Origin: Tardiphaga sp.
GTDB taxonomy: Bacteria; Pseudomonadota; Alphaproteobacteria; Rhizobiales; Xanthobacteraceae
DNA length: 63,702 nt
Direction of reading: 5' to 3'
NCBI RefSeq assembly: GCF_028290495.1
Contig: NZ_JAQGJT010000030.1
Location: forward strand, 1 to 63,702
Part shown: piece after piece, positions 18,207-26,547 of the stretch
Layout: every line of letters starts with the position of its first letter
How positions within the stretch are numbered: position 1 is the stretch's first letter
Translations under genes and position numbers: made by a program
The notes under the pieces: model-generated
Database searches by the model: none
The model's input: only the letters and a program-made list of their open reading frames with translations
What the model was told of the DNA's origin: nothing

Positions 18207-18983
18207 GTGACCCAGCACTCCCGCGACACGCCGCAATTCTACCTGACAGCGCCGTCGCCCTGCCCCTATCTGCCGGGCCGGCACGAGCGCAAGGTGTTCA
18301 CCCATCTGGTCGGCGACAAGGCCGGCGATCTCAACGACCTGCTGACCCATGGCGGCTTCCGGCGCAGCCAGTCGATTGCCTACCGCCCGGCGTGCGACCA
18401 GTGCCGCGCCTGCGTCTCGATCCGCGTCATCGCCAACGAATTTCGCCCGTCGCGCAATTTCAAGAAGGTGCTGGCGCGCAACGCCGACATCATCAGCGAA
18501 CAGCGCAACGCGGTGCCGACTTCCGAGCAGTACTCCGTATTCCGCGCCTATCTCGACCAGCGCCATCGCAACGGCGGCATGGCCGACATGACCGTGCTGG
18601 ACTATGCGATGATGGTCGAGGACAGCCATGTCGAGACCCGGTTGATCGAATATCGCCGCCGCGGCCCTGACAGCGGCATCACCGGCCGCGGCGAGGACCT
18701 GATCGCGGTGGCGCTGACCGACGTTCTCAGCGACGGGCTGTCGATGGTCTATTCGTTCTTCGAGCCGTCCGAGGAAAGCCGCTCGCTCGGCACTTTCATG
18801 ATCCTCGACCACATCGCCCGCGCGAGGCGGCTCGGCCTGCCCTACGTCTATCTCGGCTACTGGATCGAAGGCTCCAAAAAGATGGACTACAAGGGGCGCT
18901 ACCTGCCGCAGCAGCGGCTGGCGCCCTCCGGCTGGCTGCGCGTGGACGCGTCAGGCGAAAGCCTGAGCGAGCCGCAGGACTGA
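18207..18983 (+). CDS. bpt: Aspartate/glutamate leucyl-tRNA-protein transferase
   Basis: 258 residues, Bpt class of the ATE-like aminoacyl-tRNA protein transferases. It attaches Leu to N-terminal Asp or Glu and so feeds the N-degron route to ClpAP. Diagnostic elements: [17 protein letters not shown], the cysteine cluster [16 protein letters not shown], and the C-terminal [19 protein letters not shown] and [11 protein letters not shown] start at 18207. It follows the RDD gene in the hemB group, a common order in this lineage. A palindromic repeat lies right after the stop. Confidence 0.93.
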   Translation: MTQHSRDTPQFYLTAPSPCPYLPGRHERKVFTHLVGDKAGDLNDLLTHGGFRRSQSIAYRPACDQCRACVSIRVIANEFRPSRNFKKVLARNADIISEQRNAVPTSEQYSVFRAYLDQRHRNGGMADMTVLDYAMMVEDSHVETRLIEYRRRGPDSGITGRGEDLIAVALTDVLSDGLSMVYSFFEPSEESRSLGTFMILDHIARARRLGLPYVYLGYWIEGSKKMDYKGRYLPQQRLAPSGWLRVDASGESLSEPQD

Positions 18984-18986
18984 CTC

Positions 18987-19087
18987 CATCCTCATCCTGA
19001 GGAGCCGCGCACTTGCGCGGCGTCTCGAAGGATGCGCCAACCAGCTCATGGTTCGAGACGGCGCAACAGCGCCTCCTCACCATGAGG
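18987..19087. repeat. REP-like intergenic repeat (CCTCATCCTGAGGAG type)
   Basis: Between the convergent ends of bpt and mntH. It contains CCTCATCCTGAGGAGCCGCG and a mirrored second half ending CGCCTCCTCACCATGAGG. Internal arms CGTCTCGAA (19021-19029) and TTCGAGACG (19052-19060) are perfect complements. This element type is abundant in Bradyrhizobium-group genomes. Confidence 0.85.
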
Positions 19088-19092
19088 GTTCT

Positions 19093-20475
19093 TCACCCGC
19101 CGAAGAAATCCACCACCAGCTTCAGGTTCAGCGCGATGATGATCGCCGCAGTCAGCGCCGCCAATGCGGTGACCCAGCGCGGCGCCACGAACGGGCCCAT
19201 CTTGCGCCGGCTCGCCGTGAACAGCACCAGCGGCACCACCGCGAACGGCAGTTGCAGACTGAGCACGACCTGACTGAGGATCAGCAACTGCCCGGTGGCC
19301 TTCTCGCCGAACCAGATGGTGACGCCAACCGCCGGCACGATCGCGATCATCCGCGTGATCATGCGGCGCAGCCACGGCGCAACGCGCAGATTGATGAACC
19401 CCTCCATCACGATCTGGCCCGCCAGCGTCGCCGTGATCGTCGAGTTCAGCCCGCAACACAGCAGCGCTATGCCGAACAAGGTCGGCGCCAGCGACGAGCC
19501 GAGCAAGGGCGCCAGAAAGGCGTGCGCCCGATCGAGTTCGGCGACGTCGGTCTTGCCTATTTTGTGGAAGGTCGCAGCAGCCAGGATCAGGATCGAGGCG
19601 TTGATGGTCAGCGCCAGACACAGAGCGATGGTGGAATCCCAAGTCGAAAGCTGGATCGCTTCCTTCTTCTCTGCAACACTGTCGCCATAGCCGCGAGTCT
19701 GCACCAGCCCGGAATGCAGATAGAGATTATGCGGCATCACCGTTGCGCCGAGAATGCCGAGCGCAAGGAACAACATCTCACGGTTTCGCAGGATCTCGGT
19801 GGTCGGCGCAAAGCCGCGGATCACCTCTCCCCAGTCGGGATCGGCCATCGCAATCTGCACCGCAAAACACACCGCGATGACGCCAAGCAGCGTCACCACG
19901 AAGGCCTCGATCCAGCGGAAGCCGAAGGCCTGCAACGCGAGGATGAGAAACACGTCGGCGGCGGTGATGATGACGCCGATCTCAAGCGGAATGCCGAACA
20001 GCAGGTTCAGCCCGATCGCGGTGCCGATCACCTCGGCGAGGTCGGTGGCGGTAATCGCGATCTCCGCCGACAGCCACAGCGCCCATGACACCATGCGCGG
20101 ATAGGCATCGCGGCAGGCCTGCGCCAGATCGCGCCCGGCGCCGACGCCAAGCCGCGCGCATAGCGACTGCAGCACGATGGCCATCAGGTTGGAAAGCAGC
20201 GCGATGGTCAGCAGCGCGTAGCCGAACTTGGAGCCGCCCGCCAGCGAGGTCGCCCAGTTGCCGGGGTCCATGTAGCCGACCGCGACCAGATAGCCCGGCC
20301 CGAGGAACGCCAGCAGCTTGCGCCAGAACGAGCCGTTCTTGACCGTCCGGACCGAGCCGAACATGCCCAGCAGCGACGGGTCGCCGCGTTCCGTACGCCA
20401 GCCGCCGGGCTGGCCGACGAACTCGTTCAGCCCGGGAGCGGGATCGACGGTGATGGCAGGCGTTTTTGCATCCAT
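19093..20475 (-). CDS. mntH: Nramp-family Mn2+/H+ symporter MntH
   Basis: 460 residues with about eleven membrane segments. The metal-site motifs are intact: DPGN in [15 protein letters not shown] (first helix) and MPHN in [18 protein letters not shown] (sixth helix). In Bradyrhizobium, MntH is the main manganese importer and is repressed by the Fur-family protein under manganese sufficiency. Consistent with this, three TGCAAC/TGCATC hexamers lie 31-53 bp upstream of the start. ATG at 20475. Transcribed alone, converging on bpt. Confidence 0.95.
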   Translation of the reverse strand: MDAKTPAITVDPAPGLNEFVGQPGGWRTERGDPSLLGMFGSVRTVKNGSFWRKLLAFLGPGYLVAVGYMDPGNWATSLAGGSKFGYALLTIALLSNLMAIVLQSLCARLGVGAGRDLAQACRDAYPRMVSWALWLSAEIAITATDLAEVIGTAIGLNLLFGIPLEIGVIITAADVFLILALQAFGFRWIEAFVVTLLGVIAVCFAVQIAMADPDWGEVIRGFAPTTEILRNREMLFLALGILGATVMPHNLYLHSGLVQTRGYGDSVAEKKEAIQLSTWDSTIALCLALTINASILILAAATFHKIGKTDVAELDRAHAFLAPLLGSSLAPTLFGIALLCCGLNSTITATLAGQIVMEGFINLRVAPWLRRMITRMIAIVPAVGVTIWFGEKATGQLLILSQVVLSLQLPFAVVPLVLFTASRRKMGPFVAPRWVTALAALTAAIIIALNLKLVVDFFGG

Positions 20476-20505
20476 TTCACCAGGATGGCCGATCTTTCGG
20501 CCTAT

Positions 20506-20528
20506 TGCAACTCACTTGCAACTGCATC
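20506..20528 (-). promoter_or_regulatory. Probable Mur/Fur operator of mntH (three direct hexamers)
   Basis: On the plus strand: TGCAAC (20506-20511), a 5-base spacer, TGCAAC (20517-20522), then TGCATC (20523-20528) directly abutting. Three imperfect direct hexamers are how the Bradyrhizobium Fur/Mur site has been described, in contrast with the palindromic classical Fur box. The position just upstream of mntH fits a manganese-responsive repressor site. Inference; binding not shown. Confidence 0.6.
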
Positions 20529-20808
20529 TGGGGTTCGCATAAAGGAACGAATTTCGATTCCAAGGATCGGCGGAGCGGATGGCTCCTGATCATTCGCGGG
20601 CGGCAGGCCTACCGTTCAAGGTCTCATCGGAGAGGTCTTTACAGCTTCGCGTCGAACCTCCATTGGTCCGGTGAACAAGACAGCTCTGAGGGGCGCGAGG
20701 CCGCCATCGCGCCTGGAACCGGGGACGCATGGCGTCATGCTGCGCGGCGCGAAGAAGCGCCGGATCACAGAGCAAGCCCGAACCGCCGGAAGACCAGGAG
20801 TCCAAGAG

Positions 20809-21021
20809 ATGCCCAACCAAACGTGGATCGCGAAACGCTCGCTTCTGATCGATATCGATTTCGACTCGGAGTATCCGATCACCGAAGGCCAGACCTATAC
20901 CGACGACGGCACGACCACCTTCGGGGACTACGTCTGCGACGCGTTGTTTGCGCCCGCCAGCCCTGGCCCCGGCACGATTGTCGTGACCCATCCAGAGGCC
21001 CGAAAATCGCGCAGAAACTAG
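20809..21021 (+). CDS. Small hypothetical protein or gene fragment
   Basis: 70 codons from the ATG at 20809, behind CAGGAG eight bases upstream. Codon third positions are strongly G/C-biased, as in real genes here. Sequence includes SLLIDIDFDSEYPITEGQTY and TTFGDYVCDALFAP; no domain recognised and no membrane segment. It may be the surviving N-terminus of a longer gene, since the region to the right is decayed. The 330 bp between the mntH start and this ORF otherwise contain only the mntH control region. Confidence 0.4.
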   Translation: MPNQTWIAKRSLLIDIDFDSEYPITEGQTYTDDGTTTFGDYVCDALFAPASPGPGTIVVTHPEARKSRRN

Positions 21022-21158
21022 CGCTCCATCTGCCTCCTCCGCGGCGATGTCAGGACCGAGTGTAGAGGTCCTGCGCGTGGCGAAGGCCGAGCTCGCTCAT
21101 GAAAACCCTGCCGCCCCGTAAAATCCGGGACGGCGCAGGCGGGACTTGCTCCCTCGGC

Positions 21159-21569
21159 TCAGTACTTGGTCTTCTCCGGCAATTTGCGATATTCCAGCCA
21201 GACTTTCTGCGCATCGCTCTGCATCATCTGGGCGACGGGCAGTGCGCTTCGCATAGGGGCGCTTCATGTCGATGTTGATGTTGGAGTCGTCGAACAGGTC
21301 GGCATAGTCCGTCCAGGACGCCGCGTAATAGATCTTGCCGATCCGCGCCCAATAGGCAGTCGCACAGCACATCGGGCAGCATTCGCAGCTGGTGAACATG
21401 GTGGCGCCCTTGCGACCTTCGACGTTGCGGCCAACGCATCACCGGCACCGACGCCAACAGATGCGAGCGTGGCCGCGCCGGCCACCAGAAAATCACGACG
21501 GCGCACCACGCCTGCGGACGAGAACAGATGATCCAGCGAGGTCTCGGGCTTCTTGTTGTCTATACTCAC
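21159..21569 (-). pseudogene. Tat-exported nucleoside deaminase, decayed
   Basis: Reads as a Tat signal (GVVRRRDFLVAGAATLASVG) followed almost at once by the C-terminal half of a cytidine/deoxycytidylate-like deaminase: GATMFTSCECCPMCCATAYW, KIYYAASWTDYADLFDDSNI, then QMMQSDAQKVWLEYRKLPEK and TKY-stop. The signal and the deaminase half are in different frames, joined near 21400-21430. A second one-base shift lies near 21255. The segment carrying the H-x-E active-site motif is missing; only the PCxxC-like cysteines remain. So at least one deletion and two frame changes have inactivated it. Confidence 0.85.
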
Positions 21570-21763
21570 GGCTCCAGGCCCTTCGCACCCGCTGTGCGTG
21601 CATACTATTCCAGCAGTCGCTCATTGCGGTTTCGTTGACTCAAGCGCTCCTGTTTTAACGTCTTCATGCGCATCGCCTCCCATTCGCATGACTTCATCGC
21701 CCGGAAATCGGGTGGCGGCGCAGGCTTCCGGCTGAGAGGGTGGTTTCAAATACAGGAACCATC

Positions 21764-23005
21764 ATGCCTCACTCATCCAACGACCAACTGCCCACCACCT
21801 TCAACCGCCTCGCCTGGTCCAACCTCGCGGCGCAATCGGCCGAGCAGATCGCTCTGGCCGCGGCGCCCATCGTGGCCGTGCTGCTGCTCGGCGTCGGCGA
21901 AGGCCAGACCGGTCTGCTGCAGACCGCGCTGACGCTACCCTTCGTGCTGTTTGCAATCCCGGCCGGACTGCTCGCCGACCACATCTCGCGGCGCAGATTG
22001 ATGGCCTTGGCGGAAGCGTTGCGCGCGATGTCTCTGTTGGTGATCCTGGCGCTGATTTGGAGCGGCCTGCTCACGTTGCCGCTGCTGGCGCTGCTCGGCT
22101 TCGTCGCGGTGTGCGGCACCGTGATGTACAGCGTCGCCGCACCCTCCTTGGTGCCCTCGCTGGTACCCTCCTCGCTGTTGTCCGCAGCCAATGCGCGGAT
22201 CGAATTAGCGCGCACCATCGCCTTTGCCGGCGGGCCGGCGCTCGGCGGCGCGCTGGTCGGCTTCCTTGGTGCTGCTCCGGCATTCGGATGTGCGGCGGCC
22301 TTGTCGATCGTCGCTGTGGCACTGCTGTCTGGCATCCATGAACCCGCGCGCGCCACAGTCGCGCGGCGACAGCCGCTACAGGACATCGCGGAGGGACTGG
22401 CCTTTGTCGCCGGTCATCCGTTGCTGCGGCCGGTCTTTGTAACGCAACTGATCTTTGGCGCGGCGGCCTTCATGATCCTTGCGGTGTTCGTGCCCTACGC
22501 CGTCCGCCACCTCGGCCTCAGCGCCTCCGGCATCGGCCTGACGCTGGCGATGTACGGCGTCGGCATGGTGGTCGGCGCGCTCGCAGCCACGCGCGTGATG
22601 CGATGGCTGCCGTTCGGCATTGTCGTCGCACTCGGTCCGGTCACAGGACTCGTCGCCTCGCTGGTGATGGTGCTGACCATCTGGCTGCCCTCGCCGGCGC
22701 TGGCTGGATTCAGCTTCTTCCTGCTCGGCGTCGGCCCGATCATCTGGGTGATCTCAACCGTCACCTTGCGTCAATCGGTAACGCCGCCGCGCCTGCTCGG
22801 GCGGGTCTCGGCGATCAACATCCTGAGCTACGGCGCGCGCCCAGTCGGCACCGGCCTCGCGGCGCTGGTCGGCGGCTTCTACAACGCCGAAGCCTGCCTC
22901 TACCTCGCAGTTGCGGGCTTCGCCTGGCAGGCCGTGGTCATCCTGAAATCGCCAGCAGCGGTATTGGCGCGGCAGCCGGAGATGGTCGGCGAGGCCTCCG
23001 GTTGA
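21764..23005 (+). CDS. MFS exporter (MFS_3 / EntS-like)
   Basis: About 413 residues from ATG 21764 (an in-frame ATG at 21740 adds eight). Twelve predicted membrane segments. The loop 2-3 motif is PAGLLADHISRRRLMALAEA, typical of the enterobactin-exporter-like MFS_3 group, with the second half starting LLRPVFVTQLIFGAAAFMIL. Substrate unknown. It precedes another MFS gene on the same strand by 87 bp, which holds a palindrome that probably controls the second gene. Confidence 0.88.
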   Translation: MPHSSNDQLPTTFNRLAWSNLAAQSAEQIALAAAPIVAVLLLGVGEGQTGLLQTALTLPFVLFAIPAGLLADHISRRRLMALAEALRAMSLLVILALIWSGLLTLPLLALLGFVAVCGTVMYSVAAPSLVPSLVPSSLLSAANARIELARTIAFAGGPALGGALVGFLGAAPAFGCAAALSIVAVALLSGIHEPARATVARRQPLQDIAEGLAFVAGHPLLRPVFVTQLIFGAAAFMILAVFVPYAVRHLGLSASGIGLTLAMYGVGMVVGALAATRVMRWLPFGIVVALGPVTGLVASLVMVLTIWLPSPALAGFSFFLLGVGPIIWVISTVTLRQSVTPPRLLGRVSAINILSYGARPVGTGLAALVGGFYNAEACLYLAVAGFAWQAVVILKSPAAVLARQPEMVGEASG

Positions 23006-23053
23006 TCGCGAGCGGCGCGCCAGGGCTGCCGCGGCCTTCCCAACCCGATTAAT

Positions 23054-23067
23054 ATGATGTACATCAT
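23054..23067 (+). promoter_or_regulatory. Perfect 14-bp palindrome, likely repressor operator
   Basis: ATGATGTACATCAT is self-complementary and sits 26 bp before the ATG of the MFS gene at 23093, just ahead of a TATAAA-like -10 (about 23070-23075). This placement over the -35/-10 region is typical of a TetR- or MarR-type repressor site. No regulator gene is adjacent. Confidence 0.6.
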
Positions 23068-23092
23068 CTTATAAATCACGAGGTGCAACAGC

Positions 23093-24304
23093 ATGACCGA
23101 CGGAACCATCGACGCGACGGCGGCCGCGCCGCAGGCGACTTCCACGGGGATACAGATCGCAGTGCTGGCGGCGCTGGCCTCGATCGGCACGCTGGCGACC
23201 AACATATTGCTACCTTCGCTGCCCCAGATGGCGGCGTCGCTAGGTGTGACCACCCCGGCAGTAACCACCTCGATCACCGTATTCCTTCTGGTGTTCGCGT
23301 TCGGTCAATTGCTGGTCGGCCCGATCTCCGATCGCTACGGCCGAAGGGTGCCGGTGCTGGCCGGCTTCGCGGTTTTCATCGCCGGCAGCATCTGGTGCGG
23401 AATGGCATACGACCTGCCGACGCTGCTGGTCGGCCGCGCGATCCAGGCGGCGGGCGCCTGTTCCACCTCGGTGCTGTCGCGCGCCATCGCCCGCGACCTG
23501 TTCACCGGCCCGGCGCTGGCGCGTGCTCTGACGCTGGTGATGATCGCGCAGGCCGCCGCTCCCGGCTTCTCGCCGCTGCTCGGCGGCGGGCTGGATTACT
23601 ATTTCGGCTGGCGCGCTGATTTCGTGTTCGTCGGCATCTTCGCGCTGCTGTCGGCCGGCGCGTTCGCCTTGGTGCTCGGCGAGACGCATATTTCGACGCG
23701 GATCCCGCTCAATCCGCTGGCGATCGGCAAGACCTATGGCAAGCTTTCCATCAACCGCCACTTCCTGATTCCGGCCGCGACCGTGGCCCTGATCATGGGC
23801 GGGCTGTTCTCGATGTTCTCCGCCGCGCCGCGCATCCTGATCGAGGGCTTCGGCTTCACACCGATCGCGCTCGGGCTGTTCTTCGCGGGCTCCGTGGTGA
23901 TGGTGTTCGGCTCGGGCATGCTGGCAGCGCGCCTGGCGCCGCGCATCGGGCTCGACCGCGCGATCCGCATCGGATTGTGGCTGGCCTTCATCGGGGGCGT
24001 CGCCGTGCTCGCGGTCGCGTATTTCCACGGCAATGTCGTCGCCTTCATCATTGCGAATTGCGTGTTCCTGCTCGGCATGGGCATCGTCAATCCGCTCGGC
24101 ACGGCGCAGGCGCTGTCTCCGTTCGGCAGCCACGCCGGCGCGGCGTCGGCCCTGCTCGGCTTCTGGCAAATGATGGGCGCCGCGATCGGCGTCGGCCTCG
24201 CTGCCGCCATCGTGCCGCAAGCCTCACTGGCGCTGGGCATCGTGCTGGTGTTGGCGACCTTGCTGGCAGGCGTGCTCTATACGCTGCGGGCGAAGTCGGC
24301 CTAA
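23093..24304 (+). CDS. MFS multidrug exporter, DHA1 / Bcr-CflA type
   Basis: 403 residues with twelve membrane segments. Family signatures: NILLPSLPQMAASLGV in the first segments, motif A as GQLLVGPISDRYGRRVPVLA, and the motif C area GRAIQAAGACSTSVLSRAIA with RDLF. Drug/H+ antiporter by family; substrate unknown. Start ATG 23093 behind CGAGGTG. It is preceded by a perfect 14-bp palindrome, suggesting inducible expression. Confidence 0.9.
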   Translation: MTDGTIDATAAAPQATSTGIQIAVLAALASIGTLATNILLPSLPQMAASLGVTTPAVTTSITVFLLVFAFGQLLVGPISDRYGRRVPVLAGFAVFIAGSIWCGMAYDLPTLLVGRAIQAAGACSTSVLSRAIARDLFTGPALARALTLVMIAQAAAPGFSPLLGGGLDYYFGWRADFVFVGIFALLSAGAFALVLGETHISTRIPLNPLAIGKTYGKLSINRHFLIPAATVALIMGGLFSMFSAAPRILIEGFGFTPIALGLFFAGSVVMVFGSGMLAARLAPRIGLDRAIRIGLWLAFIGGVAVLAVAYFHGNVVAFIIANCVFLLGMGIVNPLGTAQALSPFGSHAGAASALLGFWQMMGAAIGVGLAAAIVPQASLALGIVLVLATLLAGVLYTLRAKSA

Positions 24305-24315
24305 GGCGTTTTTTA

Positions 24316-25023
24316 TCAATGCGCGCCCAAACGCACCCGCGCTGACGCCCGTGCGGCGTCTTCCTTCCGTTCGCTGTAGCGATCGGTGAGATACGCGGAT
24401 GCGTCCCGTGTCAGCAGGGTGAACTTCAGCAGTTCTTCCATCACATCGACAACGCGGTCGTAATAGACCGATGGCTTCATGAGACCGTGATCGTCGAACT
24501 GCTCATAGGCCTTGGCGACCGAGGATTGGTTCGGAATGGTGATCATCCGCATCCAGCGGCCGAGCACACGTAGCTGATTGATAGCGTTGAACGATTGCGA
24601 GCCACCACTGACCTGCATCACCGCCAGCGTCTTGCCCTGGGTCGGCCGGACCGCGCCGAGCGAAAGCGGGATCCAGTCGATCTGCGCCTTCATGATTCCG
24701 GTCATCGCGCCATGACGCTCCGGGCTCGACCAGACCTGGCCTTCGGACCACGCCGACAGCGCGCGCAACTCCTGCACCTTGGGGTGATCCACCGGCGCAT
24801 CATCTGGCAATGGCAGCCCTGACGGATTGAAGATCCTGGTGTCCGCACCAAGCGCCTCAAGAAGACGCGCCGCCTCCTGTGTCAGCAACCGGCTGAACGA
24901 GCGCTCGCGCAACGAGCCATAGAGCAGCAAAATTCGCGGCCGGTGCCGAAACATGGGCGGACGCAGAGACCCCACATCGGGAATTGCAAAACAATCTGAA
25001 TCGATATTCGGCAGGTCAATCAT
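24316..25023 (-). CDS. arsH: Organoarsenical oxidase / NADPH-dependent FMN reductase ArsH
   Basis: 235 residues of the flavodoxin-like FMN reductase family. ArsH signatures: [20 protein letters not shown] (FMN phosphate loop), [40 protein letters not shown] and [19 protein letters not shown]. ArsH oxidises trivalent methylated and aromatic arsenicals to less toxic pentavalent forms. Last gene of the ars operon; its ATG lies inside the arsC stop region (8-bp overlap). Confidence 0.95.
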   Translation of the reverse strand: MIDLPNIDSDCFAIPDVGSLRPPMFRHRPRILLLYGSLRERSFSRLLTQEAARLLEALGADTRIFNPSGLPLPDDAPVDHPKVQELRALSAWSEGQVWSSPERHGAMTGIMKAQIDWIPLSLGAVRPTQGKTLAVMQVSGGSQSFNAINQLRVLGRWMRMITIPNQSSVAKAYEQFDDHGLMKPSVYYDRVVDVMEELLKFTLLTRDASAYLTDRYSERKEDAARASARVRLGAH

Positions 25024-25429
25024 GTGAAACTACTCTGACGACTACCTCGCCGTCTTCCTTGACGAAGGATGAAACCGGATTTTCGAGCAAATCGAGGACG
25101 AGTTCGGAAGGCCGGCAGAGCCTCGTTCCCTTCGGTGTCTCGACGATCGGCCGATTGATCAAGATCGGATGGGCGAGCATCGCGTCGATCAACTGGTCGT
25201 CACTCAGCAAGGGATCGGCGAGGCCAAGCTCCGCATAGGGCGTGCCTTTTTCGCGCAACAGCGCACGAACGGAGACGCCCATCGCATGAACAAGACCTGC
25301 GAGACGCGCGCGATCCGGCGGGCTCTTTAGATATTCGATCACGACGGGCGCCTCGCCACAGGCGCGGATCATCGCCAGCGTGTTGCGCGAGGTGCCGCAG
25401 CCGGGATTGTGATAGATCGTGACCGTCAT
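25016..25429 (-). CDS. arsC: Glutaredoxin-type arsenate reductase ArsC
   Basis: 137 residues. Catalytic Cys11 lies in [20 protein letters not shown], with the arginines of the family in [26 protein letters not shown]. Reduces As(V) to As(III) with glutathione and glutaredoxin. Start overlaps the aqpS stop (ATGA) and the end overlaps arsH by 8 bp, so translation is coupled. The arsenite produced must leave through the aquaporin next to it, as no ArsB or Acr3 gene is present. Its C-terminus is about 20 residues longer than that of the second ArsC in the window. Confidence 0.95.
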   Translation of the reverse strand: MTVTIYHNPGCGTSRNTLAMIRACGEAPVVIEYLKSPPDRARLAGLVHAMGVSVRALLREKGTPYAELGLADPLLSDDQLIDAMLAHPILINRPIVETPKGTRLCRPSELVLDLLENPVSSFVKEDGEVVVRVVSHD

Positions 25430-26121
25430 ATGCGCGCTCCTTTGGTGGCTTCTTCCATGACCGGTTCACGCAACAACCAGTTCAGCAGCGCCCACGCGAT
25501 CACGGCGCCGCAACACTCCGCAGCGATAAAACCCGGCACGTCCTGCATGCGTATGCCGGAAAACGTATTACTCAACGACCGCGCTATCGCCACCGCCGGA
25601 TTGGCAAAGCTGGTCGATGCGGTGAACCAGTAGGCCGCCGCGATATAGAGCGCGACCAGCGCCGGCAAGGACGCGCGGGAAAAACGCCGCCCGGCAAGAA
25701 TGGTCGCGATCAGGCCGAACGTCGCGACTGCCTCGGCAAGCCATTGCGCATAGCCGCTGCGGATCTTCAGCGAACTCTGCAGCAGAGGCAGTTCAAACAT
25801 AGCATGCGCGACAAGGGTCCCGACAATGCCGCCACAGATCTGCGCCACGACGTAAAGCAAGGCATCCCGCACCGGCAGCTCGCGATTGAACGCGAACACC
25901 AGCGTCACAACCGGGTTGAAATGCGCGCCGGATATCGGCCCGAGCAGACTGATCAGCACGACGAGGATCGCGCCGGTAGCCATCGTGTTGGCAAGCAGCG
26001 CGAGCGCCATGTCCCGCGTGAGATTTTCCGCCATGATGCCGGAGCCGACCACAGTGGCAACCAGAAGCGCGGTGCCGAGGGTCTCCGCGACCAGACGGCG
26101 GCGCAGGTCAAACACCGGCAC
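25426..26121 (-). CDS. aqpS: Aquaglyceroporin of the ars operon (AqpS-like)
   Basis: 231 residues with six membrane segments and both half-helix motifs: NPV in GPISGAHFNPVVTLVFAF and NPA in FTASTSFANPAVAIARSL. In Sinorhizobium meliloti, AqpS replaces the arsenite pump ArsB and lets As(III) made by ArsC flow out down its gradient; gene order here is the same. Start ATG 26121 overlaps the arsR end by 14 bp. Channel selectivity cannot be read from the sequence. Confidence 0.9.
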   Translation of the reverse strand: MPVFDLRRRLVAETLGTALLVATVVGSGIMAENLTRDMALALLANTMATGAILVVLISLLGPISGAHFNPVVTLVFAFNRELPVRDALLYVVAQICGGIVGTLVAHAMFELPLLQSSLKIRSGYAQWLAEAVATFGLIATILAGRRFSRASLPALVALYIAAAYWFTASTSFANPAVAIARSLSNTFSGIRMQDVPGFIAAECCGAVIAWALLNWLLREPVMEEATKGARI

Positions 26122-26476
26122 GGGACCGCTTCTTCACGGCCGGCTCGCAGCATGACCTGAGACTCTCTACCAGAGGCGCACGAATATCCATGCGGCCGCC
26201 GCAGCAATCCGCGATCAGAAAATTGACGACGTCCCCGAGATGCGACAGCGCCGCGCGATAGACAATCGAGCGGCCGTGACGCTCGCCGATCACCAACCCG
26301 GCACGGGAGAGGATCGCCAGATGCGATGACATGGTGTTCTGCGGCACGGCTAACGCCGTGGCGATATCTCCTGCCGCAAGGCCTTCCGGCTCGTGCTTCA
26401 CCAGCAGCCGAAACACGTCGAGCCGCGTCGACTGCGCCAGCGCCGTCAGGGAGAGAATGATTTCATCTGATTCCAT
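26108..26476 (-). CDS. arsR: ArsR/SmtB-family arsenic-responsive repressor
   Basis: 122 residues with a winged helix (DIATALAVPQNTMSSHLAIL, then SRAGLVIGERHGRSIVYRA). A Cys91-Cys92 pair lies in LIADCCGG and another pair at 109-110 (LRSCCEP). Paired C-terminal cysteines resemble the As(III) site of ArsR types other than the E. coli one, though the usual third Cys a few residues after CCGG is absent. It represses its own operon and perhaps the divergent MFS gene. I chose the ATG at 26476; a longer form from 26512 would read through the operator-like dyad. Confidence 0.9.
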   Translation of the reverse strand: MESDEIILSLTALAQSTRLDVFRLLVKHEPEGLAAGDIATALAVPQNTMSSHLAILSRAGLVIGERHGRSIVYRAALSHLGDVVNFLIADCCGGRMDIRAPLVESLRSCCEPAVKKRSRAGV

Positions 26477-26499
26477 ATATCCAGAATTATCGATATATG
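26474..26499. promoter_or_regulatory. Likely ArsR operator, dyad overlapping the arsR start
   Basis: CATATATC at 26474-26481 and GATATATG at 26492-26499 are perfect complements around a 10-base centre (with a further AATT core). The AT-rich dyad includes the arsR start codon and lies in the 71-bp gap to the divergent MFS gene. ArsR/SmtB proteins bind such imperfect AT-rich dyads. Confidence 0.6.
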
Positions 26500-26547
26500 A
26501 TTTAGCTGTCAATCTAACCCGACTCGGACGACAGGAATTACGACCGA

